A stretch of 36,492 bases of DNA from a virus, in the IMG/VR virus record IMGVR_UViG_3300034168_000727, positions 1-36,492 of that record; one strand, 5' to 3'. The notes beneath the pieces are model-generated. The model did not search any database. It worked only from the letters and a program-made list of their open reading frames with translations, and was not told where the DNA came from. This document shows positions 7,533 to 13,058 of the stretch, piece by piece; position 1 is the stretch's first letter, and the number at the start of each line of letters is the position of its first letter. A program made the translations under genes and the position numbers.

Positions 7533-8698
7533 AAATCCTAAGCCTACTCCACGCCACCCGTGGCACGCCCGAACGCGCACTTGAAACACGCAAGGTTTGG
7601 CTTGACCGAGCCGACGATGCCGATCATGTCGAGCATATTTTCGGGATTCAAAGCGACGATCTTGAAAGCATCAAGGCATTCGCTGCAGCGAAGGTCTACT
7701 GGTCGTGCACGACCCCACCGCCAGCGTGGGCATCGTCGAGCGTGGCAAACTGGAATATCTGCGCGGAGTTTTCGACCGGGCATATCTTGGTCGTGATTGC
7801 CGACGATCTCACACCACCGCAGGGATGGGATACCAAGCTGCGCAAGCTTCCAGACCCCGAAACAAAATGGGCTTGCTACGTTCCCGACTCCCTGCGGCAA
7901 GACGGACTCATTTGCCATCCCGTGATCTCCCGGGCGCTCTACAACAAGCGCGGGTATGTCTTCCATCCTGATTTTTTCGGAGTTTACTGCGACAACGATT
8001 TCAATGTGCGCACGCAGCTAGAAGCACCGATTTATTCCGTGCGCGATCTGGAGTGGCAGCACGACCACCCAACCAACGGCTCGAGAGAAAGCGATAGCAT
8101 CGTGGAGCACCAGAACAGCGAGACGGCATACGCTTACGGTGGAGCGAAGTTTATGCAGAAGTGGCCGTTGAATAATATCTTTCAGCGCAGTCGCGGGATT
8201 TGCGGAGACATCAACGAGCATATGTTACGGCTGGCTCAGTTGGCGCGGCAGTGCGAGCACGTCACCGAGTTCGGCGTGCGCACCGGTATGAGCACGTATT
8301 CGTTTCTGCACGGACTCTCCGACAAACCTAGAGCGATTCTTCGGAGCTACGATCTGCACGATTTCTTCAACGTTTTCGCTATCCGGAACCAACTCGAAAT
8401 CGACTGGACGTTTCGGCAGGGTAGCACGCTAGAAGCTGATGTCATCGAGCCAACCGACCTGCTCTTCATCGACACGCTGCACACTTACGCGCAGGTCAAA
8501 GGCGAGCTAGAGCGGCACGGCAACCAGGCGAGAAAATATATCGCGTTTCACGACACGGTGGCTTTCGGGAGTCTTGGAGAAGACAACGGCACCGGCATTA
8601 ATTTGGCAATTCAAGAATGGATGCGGGACAACGAGCATTGGCGGGTCTTGGAGCATCACGAAAACTGCAACGGTCTAACAATTCTTGCGAGGAAATGA
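7529..8698 (+). CDS. Glycosyltransferase fused to a class I methyltransferase
   Basis: A 389-residue protein overlapping the previous gene by 4 nt (ATGA). Residues 1-205 form a GT-A-like domain that opens with ILSLLHATRGTPERAL and has VEHIFGIQSDD, close to the second domain of the upstream protein. Residues about 220-389 look like a class I SAM methyltransferase of the Methyltransf_24/CmcI type: motif I VTEFGVRTGMSTYSF near 245 and LLFIDTLHTYAQVKGEL near 310, then IAFHDT. One chain could thus transfer a sugar and methylate it or its acceptor, which is inference from the fusion. The product is unknown. Translational coupling on both sides makes it the middle of a three-gene cassette. Confidence 0.82.
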   Translation: MKILSLLHATRGTPERALETRKVWLDRADDADHVEHIFGIQSDDLESIKAFAAAKVYWSCTTPPPAWASSSVANWNICAEFSTGHILVVIADDLTPPQGWDTKLRKLPDPETKWACYVPDSLRQDGLICHPVISRALYNKRGYVFHPDFFGVYCDNDFNVRTQLEAPIYSVRDLEWQHDHPTNGSRESDSIVEHQNSETAYAYGGAKFMQKWPLNNIFQRSRGICGDINEHMLRLAQLARQCEHVTEFGVRTGMSTYSFLHGLSDKPRAILRSYDLHDFFNVFAIRNQLEIDWTFRQGSTLEADVIEPTDLLFIDTLHTYAQVKGELERHGNQARKYIAFHDTVAFGSLGEDNGTGINLAIQEWMRDNEHWRVLEHHENCNGLTILARK

Positions 8699-9381
8699 TC
8701 ACGCATTCAGTTTGGATCGGCCCGAAACTCGGGCTAATGGAAAAGCTCACGCTCATGCTCCTTGAGCGCAGCGGCAACAAACCCACCTTGTGGGTCAAGG
8801 GTAAGGTTGAAGGCGTCCCGGACGGCGTGAAGGTCGAGCAACTACCGAAAGACGTGCTCGCTCCCGTAGGGTTCGCAGGCAATCCACACGATTACATCCC
8901 TAATGGCGGCATCGGGAGCTTTGCGCATTGGAGCGATTACTTTGCGATGGAAACGCTCTACCGCCACGGTGGCGTGTGGGTGCAGATGGATTGCGCCGTG
9001 ACGGTGAAACTTGACCTAGAAGACTACACATTTTCTCCGTGGCTCTCGAGTATTTCGCCAGTCGTCATGCGGATCCCCGAAGGCAGTGCGTTTGCGATTG
9101 ATCTTGCAACCAAGCTTCGCGATATGCTCGCCGACGGCATGGCTGGTCGCGACTGGCACGAAGCCATGCTGCTCATCCACGCGGGCCTGCAGCGCCACGG
9201 CATCGCTTACAAGACGCTGCCTAATTACTGCGACTGCGGTGGCCTGACCTTCTCACCCTACTCGCACCCAATCACCGCAGACGTGATTCACTGGAGCAAT
9301 GCCACCCACAACCAGAGCAAGGAGAAGCCGATCAAGGGCAGCGAATACGAGCGGCTTTGCAAAGAGTGCGGCCTTATTTGA
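8695..9381 (+). CDS. GT32-like sugar transferase (DXD-type)
   Basis: A 228-residue protein. The ATG at 8695 overlaps the previous stop (ATGA) with GAGGAA just upstream; an in-frame ATG at 8617 would add 26 residues lying inside the methyltransferase gene and was rejected. It opens with ITHSVWIGP, like the IPKIIHxIW start of Gly_transf_sug/OCH1 proteins. The core WSDYFAMETLYRHGGVWVQM (residues 79-98) matches the family's 'SDxxRxxxLxxxGGxYxDxD' block, with D81 and D99, although the usual second Asp of the DXD is replaced (MDCAV), which may affect metal binding. It is the last gene of the cassette and probably acts on the same glycan as its neighbours. Confidence 0.8.
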   Translation: MITHSVWIGPKLGLMEKLTLMLLERSGNKPTLWVKGKVEGVPDGVKVEQLPKDVLAPVGFAGNPHDYIPNGGIGSFAHWSDYFAMETLYRHGGVWVQMDCAVTVKLDLEDYTFSPWLSSISPVVMRIPEGSAFAIDLATKLRDMLADGMAGRDWHEAMLLIHAGLQRHGIAYKTLPNYCDCGGLTFSPYSHPITADVIHWSNATHNQSKEKPIKGSEYERLCKECGLI

Positions 9382-9383
9382 CG
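9378..9383 (+). promoter_or_regulatory. TTGACG element 13 nt before the head-tail joining gene
   Basis: A one-base variant of the TTGACA motif, here including the TGA stop of the glycosyltransferase gene (9379-9381). Spacing to the GTG start at 9397 is 13 nt, within the 13-17 nt range of the other sites. A stop codon followed by C could produce this by chance, so it is weaker than the intergenic copies. Confidence 0.3.
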
Positions 9384-9396
9384 ATACCAGCATGTT

Positions 9397-9705
9397 GTGA
9401 GTCTCGCTTCTTATTTCGCTACTGATTTTGCTGCCGTGCTTGGCGAGCTGCCGATTACTGTTATCCATCAAGGCGCATCGTTTACGGCAAACCGCACAAC
9501 ATTCCGCAAAGAGAACGATCTCGGAGACGGTGGTTTCATGGCAACGGTTGCGATGGCAATAACTGCCGCCTACGACGCCGTGACTCAGCGCATTGATCTG
9601 GGAGACGTCGTCACGATAGACGGCTCAAAGTTTCGCGTGCTTTCAGCAGAGCTTGCTCAGGATGCGGTGTCGGTTGATTTCACTCTGCAGGACGTAAACA
9701 AATGA
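9397..9705 (+). CDS. Putative head-tail joining (gpFII-like) protein
   Basis: A 102-residue protein with a GTG start at 9397, the only usable start between the upstream in-frame TGA (9379) and the conserved body. TTGACG lies 13 nt before the start. The C-terminal half (LGDVVTIDGSKFRVLSAEL) has the 'D..xIDGxxYxV' beta pattern of small head-completion proteins, and the length fits lambda gpFII or similar stoppers. Lambda order (E, FII, Z/U, V) places a head-tail joining gene here, with only the glycosyltransferase cassette intervening. Assignment rests on synteny and size more than on motif. Confidence 0.6.
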   Translation: MSLASYFATDFAAVLGELPITVIHQGASFTANRTTFRKENDLGDGGFMATVAMAITAAYDAVTQRIDLGDVVTIDGSKFRVLSAELAQDAVSVDFTLQDVNK

Positions 9706-10187
9706 GCCTATTTTTCTTTCCCCAACTCGCCTTGCCGCAACCGAAAAAGCCCGTGGCGACTGTCACGCTCACGCTCGAGAAGGCGCTTACAGACACTATT
9801 ATTCAAGCTCTGCAGGCCGAGATGACATCCGCACTCGTTGTTACGGCTGCAGAGAATTTTGAGACGATGACACTGCCGGCGTGTTTCGTAAAGTCGACTC
9901 GCCAGGCTGAGTCGATAACGAACAGCGCAATTTTTCAGTTCAACGTTGATGTTGTTCTTGCGGTGCAGGCGGACGACTCGGACGCTCAAACACTCGAGAC
10001 GCTGTGGTCGGAGGTTCTATGCGTGACGCACGATATTTTTGGCTTGCGTGACAAGCTAAACTCCATCCGCCCGCAGTATTGTTACATCTACGGAATTCTC
10101 CGCAACGGTCCGATTGCGCTCTCAACTACCGACAGGCATTTCTTGCGCAGCGTTTCGATCACCGTTCACACATCTCTGGTGAGTTGA
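9702..10187 (+). CDS. Putative tail terminator/minor tail protein (gpU/gpZ position)
   Basis: A 161-residue protein overlapping the upstream stop by 4 nt. It is an alpha/beta protein: a helix (LTDTIIQALQAEMTSALVV, residues about 29-47), the strand ATLPACFV-like region LPACFVKST, and later strands FNVDVVLAVQ and SVSITVHTSL. This helix-strand-strand order and length are those of tail terminator or tail completion proteins, which sit between head-closure and tail tube genes. It has no enzyme motif. The assignment is from position and general shape. Confidence 0.6.
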   Translation: MSLFFFPQLALPQPKKPVATVTLTLEKALTDTIIQALQAEMTSALVVTAAENFETMTLPACFVKSTRQAESITNSAIFQFNVDVVLAVQADDSDAQTLETLWSEVLCVTHDIFGLRDKLNSIRPQYCYIYGILRNGPIALSTTDRHFLRSVSITVHTSLVS

Positions 10188-10189
10188 CA
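10184..10189 (+). promoter_or_regulatory. TTGACA element 13 nt before the first tail-tube-like gene
   Basis: TTGACA overlaps the TGA stop of the preceding gene and lies 13 nt before the ATG at 10203, the same spacing as at the protease-scaffold gene. The start codon has no Shine-Dalgarno sequence. Confidence 0.35.
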
Positions 10190-10202
10190 ATTTCGGCCAG
10201 AT

Positions 10203-10547
10203 ATGGCCGCTACAATCATTGGAACCGCGATATCTTTCGGCACCGCCGTTTCGGCGAGCGGAGTTATCGTTAATTCCGCATCGCTCACAAAAAACGCACA
10301 AAAAGCCGAGATCGTCGGCCCGCAGGGCAACGTTGTTGCCGTTTCATTTTACGGCAAAACAAACGAAATCTCCATCGAGGGATCAACCAACGGGTCGGTT
10401 ACTGCAGCCGTCGCATCCTCACTGTCAGTGAGCGGCTTTGCCATCACCGGGTCTGGCGCGATCCGCGTCGAGTCGGTGGACATCTCTGCAAGCCCTGACG
10501 GGTTCAAGCAGGTTTCAATCTCCGCAACCCAATTCCCAAGCATTTAA
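10203..10547 (+). CDS. Putative tail tube protein, copy 1
   Basis: A 114-residue, Ser/Ala/Gly/Val-rich beta protein with no cysteines. It is recognisably related to the product of the next gene: both start MAAT, both have a central block (AEIVGPQGNVVAVSFYG here; AEIMDADGDIVTVGYYN there), then an ISIEGS/ISLSGA strand, and both end with a 'VESVDISASPDGFKQVSIS'-like strand pair. Position between tail terminator and tail assembly chaperone is that of the major tail (tube) protein. The size is small for lambda gpV but fits single-domain tube proteins. Which copy makes the tube cannot be told from sequence. Confidence 0.6.
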   Translation: MAATIIGTAISFGTAVSASGVIVNSASLTKNAQKAEIVGPQGNVVAVSFYGKTNEISIEGSTNGSVTAAVASSLSVSGFAITGSGAIRVESVDISASPDGFKQVSISATQFPSI

Positions 10548-10551
10548 TTTT

Positions 10552-10917
10552 ATGGCCGCTACAGTTTTAGATTCAAGCACAGCATCATCCGTCTCTTTCG
10601 GTCTCGAAGCCGAATCGGGAATGTTGGTTCAGTCATTCTCGCGTTCGGTCAGTGCCTCGAAGGCTGAAATTATGGATGCCGATGGCGATATTGTGACCGT
10701 TGGATATTACAACCAAACAGCATCCATTTCCTTGAGTGGCGCGCTTAATGGCTTTAGCGATGACGTCGGCTCGATCCTTACAATATCCAACCCTAACAGC
10801 GGAAACGGTGGCGCGGATGGCACGATTGTCATCGACTCGGTTACCGAGAGCCAGAGTGCAGACGGGTTCCGGCAGATCGAAGTGTCGGGGACGCAATACG
10901 AGGCGACTCTCTCGTAA
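10552..10917 (+). CDS. Putative tail tube protein, copy 2 (paralogue of the upstream gene)
   Basis: A 121-residue protein starting at ATG 10552, 4 nt after the previous stop; an open frame extends upstream inside copy 1 but the MAATVLDSS start aligns with copy 1 and follows a TTTAATTTT leader. It shares the strand pattern of copy 1, most clearly SASKAEIMDADGDIVTVGYY and the C-terminal VTESQSADGFRQIEVSGTQ. It has a short insert (NPNSGNGGADG) before the last strands. The two proteins may co-assemble or one may cap or start the tube. A GCGGC/GCCGC hairpin (10925-10937) follows the stop without a T-run, so it is not a clear terminator. Confidence 0.6.
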   Translation: MAATVLDSSTASSVSFGLEAESGMLVQSFSRSVSASKAEIMDADGDIVTVGYYNQTASISLSGALNGFSDDVGSILTISNPNSGNGGADGTIVIDSVTESQSADGFRQIEVSGTQYEATLS

Positions 10918-10961
10918 CAAGCGGGCGGCAATGCCGCGCAGAAAAATTAAAATAAAAAATT

Positions 10962-11357
10962 ATGCAACAAGGAACCTACAGTTACACGTCCAATCTTAAG
11001 GCGGCCACCGCGCTTGCAACGCTTGGATTTAAATTCGCACCAGGAAACCCGGTCACCCGCATCGTTCGAACCGATGGGAAGGAATCAACGGTCTTTTGGT
11101 TTGAGGCAGTCAACAGCGAAGGACGAAAGGCGGCAGAGGTTATTTTAGGGATGACCAAGGGAGGAGAAGACCTAGACAAGTCCGATCCTGAAAACATAGT
11201 CAACTATCTGAGATCCTTTGCGGCGAATAGAGATGTCTTAGTGGATATCATCCGTGGGACTCCCAGAATGATCGAGATCGAACGCAACGGAAAACGAATT
11301 GCAATCTCAGAAAATGCCTCCGAGGAGATGAAAAGAAAATTCGCGTCCAAGCTCTAA
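10962..11357 (+). CDS. Hypothetical protein in the tail module
   Basis: A 131-residue protein behind a strongly A-rich leader (AAAATTAAAATAAAAAATT) with no Shine-Dalgarno sequence. The N-terminal half (SNLKAATALATLGFKFAPG, then PVTRIVRTDGKESTVFWFE) is alpha/beta and the C-terminal half is helical and charged, ending EEMKRKFASKL. I recall similar small phage proteins with a 'TRxxRxDGxExxxFWFE' block but no assigned function. It lies where a tail assembly chaperone could begin, yet a better chaperone pair with a frameshift site follows at 11646. The frame stays open for 90 more codons after its TAA. Confidence 0.7.
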   Translation: MQQGTYSYTSNLKAATALATLGFKFAPGNPVTRIVRTDGKESTVFWFEAVNSEGRKAAEVILGMTKGGEDLDKSDPENIVNYLRSFAANRDVLVDIIRGTPRMIEIERNGKRIAISENASEEMKRKFASKL

Positions 11358-11369
11358 GCGTTATATCCC

Positions 11370-11642
11370 GTGGCCACCTACGAGCAAGCCTGCCAGTGCG
11401 CAGCCAAGAAAAAGCCCACAAGTGAAGGGGCTGGCGAATCAGAGGAAAATACAGAAAAAACAAGGGAATTTGTAGCTCAGAAGTCCCGTGTAGCCGGTCA
11501 GGCTGGATCAAAGGGGGGCTATGGTCGAAGCGGCAAGCCCGGCGAAAATGCAAAGCCGAACAGGGGTCTGACTAAAAAAACGCGCGCTTGCATTTGTGGC
11601 GATTATGGCCAGCGAGGAAATAGAGGGCAACACGGAAGATAA
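11370..11642 (+). CDS. Possible small basic protein (GTG start) or read-through extension
   Basis: An open frame of 90 codons in the same frame as the upstream gene, separated from it only by one TAA and four codons. The only likely start is GTG at 11370, with no Shine-Dalgarno sequence. The predicted protein is low-complexity and charged, rich in Lys, Gly, Glu and Gln, with Cys pairs near each end (CQC near residue 8, CIC near 74). It ends 3 nt before the next ATG, and it fills a stretch otherwise empty between two tail genes. It could be a real small gene, a TAA read-through tail on the upstream protein, or chance. Not recognised. Confidence 0.4.
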   Translation: MATYEQACQCAAKKKPTSEGAGESEENTEKTREFVAQKSRVAGQAGSKGGYGRSGKPGENAKPNRGLTKKTRACICGDYGQRGNRGQHGR

Positions 11643-11645
11643 TTT

Positions 11646-12050
11646 ATGAAAAAAGTAAAACCTGAATACGAAAAAGACGACGAAATCCTGCGCGAAGAAG
11701 GCCTCACCGACGGAACGAAAACAATCATCGGACTCGACTTCCGACCTGTCACGGCACTCTCGGTATCGTGGATGCATCGCAACGAAATCTTTTCCGACAA
11801 AAAAGATTTGATTTGGAAAAGTGCTGCTTTTGCGTTCCTCCATTCTGCTCCGTTCCCGGCGATCCGCTCGGTTGTTAACGACAAGACTACATTCATCGAC
11901 GCCGTGGACGTGTGGATCGAGAAAAACATAAGCCACCACACCGAACTTGATGCTGTAGGAGTCGCCATGAACGATGGCTTTAAGGCCTACGCAGCGAGCG
12001 CCAGTCACCCTTCAGGCAATAACCAGAAAGGTTCGGCGCCGGGAAACTAG
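11646..12050 (+). CDS. Tail assembly chaperone, short form (gpG-like)
   Basis: A 134-residue protein with a charged N-terminus (MKKVKPEYEKDDEILREEG), a beta-like middle and a helical segment around DAVDVWIEKNI. It ends GSAPGN followed by TAG. The last two sense codons before the stop form the slippery heptamer G GGA AAC (12041-12047), and the -1 frame is open from there to 12277. That layout, upstream of the tape measure gene and downstream of tail tube genes, is that of lambda G/GT. The chaperone is expected to coat the tape measure protein before tube polymerisation and is not in the virion. Its role rests on position and the frameshift signal, since these proteins diverge strongly in sequence. 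Confidence 0.75.
   Translation: MKKVKPEYEKDDEILREEGLTDGTKTIIGLDFRPVTALSVSWMHRNEIFSDKKDLIWKSAAFAFLHSAPFPAIRSVVNDKTTFIDAVDVWIEKNISHHTELDAVGVAMNDGFKAYAASASHPSGNNQKGSAPGN
12041..12047 (+). other. Programmed -1 ribosomal frameshift site (GGGAAAC)
   Basis: The sequence reads CCG GGA AAC TAG in the zero frame; G GGA AAC fits the X XXY YYZ rule, so both tRNAs can re-pair one base back. The stop codon directly follows the site, which tends to increase slipping. A purine stretch AGAAAGG ends about 10 nt upstream and could act as an internal Shine-Dalgarno stimulator, as in dnaX. The downstream fold is weak by eye (TCCC at 12055-12058 with GGGA at 12070-12073). The -1 frame has no ATG or GTG of its own before its conserved body; only a TTG at 12065. 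Confidence 0.85.
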
Positions 12051-12277
12051 CATCTCCCAGTTGGTTGTCGGGATACGTTTATCGTATCGCAAAAATCACC
12101 GGCTGGGGATTCCGCGAGATTGTCGAAGAGCTGCCGTTTGCTGCAGGCCTGCAGTTGCTGCATTGCGACGGCATGGCGAGCGGCCAGACGCGGGTTTGGA
12201 CGAATACGCAGGCAGGCAACAGCGTTGACGCTCTCGCCTTATTAGACGAGGCATTTGCAAAATATGGCAAAATTTAA
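12047..12277 (+). CDS. Tail assembly chaperone, -1 frameshift extension (gpGT-like)
   Basis: Reading continues in the -1 frame from base 12047 and adds 76 residues to the 134 of the short form, giving a 210-residue fusion. The extension starts LASPSWLSGYVYRIAK and contains GWGFREIVEELPFAAGLQLL, a 'W-x-x-x-x-x-x-LP-x-x-x-x-x-x-x' helical pattern typical of the small T-like domain before tape measure genes. A TTG at 12065 could in principle start it independently, but the frameshift site gives a simpler explanation. In lambda the T part binds the tape measure and recruits tube protein. The 3' end overlaps the next gene by 14 nt. Confidence 0.75.
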   Translation, partial: LASPSWLSGYVYRIAKITGWGFREIVEELPFAAGLQLLHCDGMASGQTRVWTNTQAGNSVDALALLDEAFAKYGKI

Positions 12278-13049
12278 ATTCGACGCAACCAAGTTCGAAG
12301 AAATCATGAAGGACTATGCCGAGATTGTTGAAAAAACAATCCCGGACGCGGTTGCTCTGAGTGCTCGCCTGCTCTGCGTGGAACTGGCTCGACGGACTCA
12401 GCCGTTCGGGAATAAGGCCGAATCAGGCATCGGTAGAACGACGAAAGATATCCAGAAAATCATCAAGGACGATTCGCACATCACCGAGATGATTGGCGCG
12501 GTCGGGAATGACAAAATCAAAGCGCGGCTCAACACGTTGCTTGCGGCCAAACGTTACGACGTTCTGAAAATAGTTTTTTCAAATATCGGATTCCTGAATA
12601 AGTGGGGCGGAATGGAAATCACTTCTAACTACGCAACCGTGCATCAGGCCAATCGAAATGCGCGCACAGGCCGCACGAAGGCACGCGGCTCGCAACTCTA
12701 CATCGCGGCGAGTGATCTCCAGCCATATATCGACGGCGTGGTGAAGCGTGTCGGTATTGCCAAATCAGGATGGGCTCGGTGCGCGGAGCAACTGCCGCAG
12801 GTAATATCTGGTTCGATGACGCGGTCAATCCCGAGCTGGGTTTCGGATCAATCGAAATCCAACGGATCTATCACAAACAACCTAGATAGCCCAACAAATC
12901 CGCGCGTCACTTTGACAAATTCGACTCCCTGGGTAAGCCAAATCTTGCCACCTGGAGAACAGGTCAACGCGACGTCGATTGTTGTTTCAAAAATGAAAGC
13001 TCAAATGAACCGAATCTTAAAAAAGCGCAAGAAAACTTTGACTGAATAA
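12264..13049 (+). CDS. Putative minor tail/neck protein (HK97 gp10-like)
   Basis: A 261-residue basic protein. ATG 12264 is preferred over the upstream in-frame TTG at 12255; it lies inside the end of the chaperone extension. The N-terminus (FDATKFEEIMKDYAEIVEKT, then ALSARLLCVELARRTQPFG) is helical with a short basic loop, resembling the HK97 gp10/gpZ family of tail completion proteins, but the protein is about twice as long as those. The rest is rich in Asn, Ser and Lys, and the C-terminus is very basic (ILKKRKKTLTE). Lambda Z lies before the tube gene, so this would be a displaced position, and the family call is tentative. Confidence 0.55.
   Translation: MAKFKFDATKFEEIMKDYAEIVEKTIPDAVALSARLLCVELARRTQPFGNKAESGIGRTTKDIQKIIKDDSHITEMIGAVGNDKIKARLNTLLAAKRYDVLKIVFSNIGFLNKWGGMEITSNYATVHQANRNARTGRTKARGSQLYIAASDLQPYIDGVVKRVGIAKSGWARCAEQLPQVISGSMTRSIPSWVSDQSKSNGSITNNLDSPTNPRVTLTNSTPWVSQILPPGEQVNATSIVVSKMKAQMNRILKKRKKTLTE
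13038..13043 (+). promoter_or_regulatory. TTGACT element 15 nt before the tape measure gene
   Basis: A variant of the TTGACA motif within the last codons of the upstream gene, 15 nt before the ATG at 13059. The leader between them is AT-rich (CCATATTATATGG) and has no Shine-Dalgarno sequence. Confidence 0.3.
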
Positions 13050-13058
13050 CCATATTAT

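Noticed and set aside
10921-10940. GCGGC/GCCGC hairpin as a terminator after the tube genes
   Set aside because: The stem is only 5 bp and is followed by A-rich, not T-rich, sequence that leads into the next gene.
12065-12277. Independent TTG-started gene after the gpG-like gene
   Set aside because: TTG is the only start, with no ribosome binding site, while a GGGAAAC slippery heptamer joins the frames. Kept as a frameshift extension.
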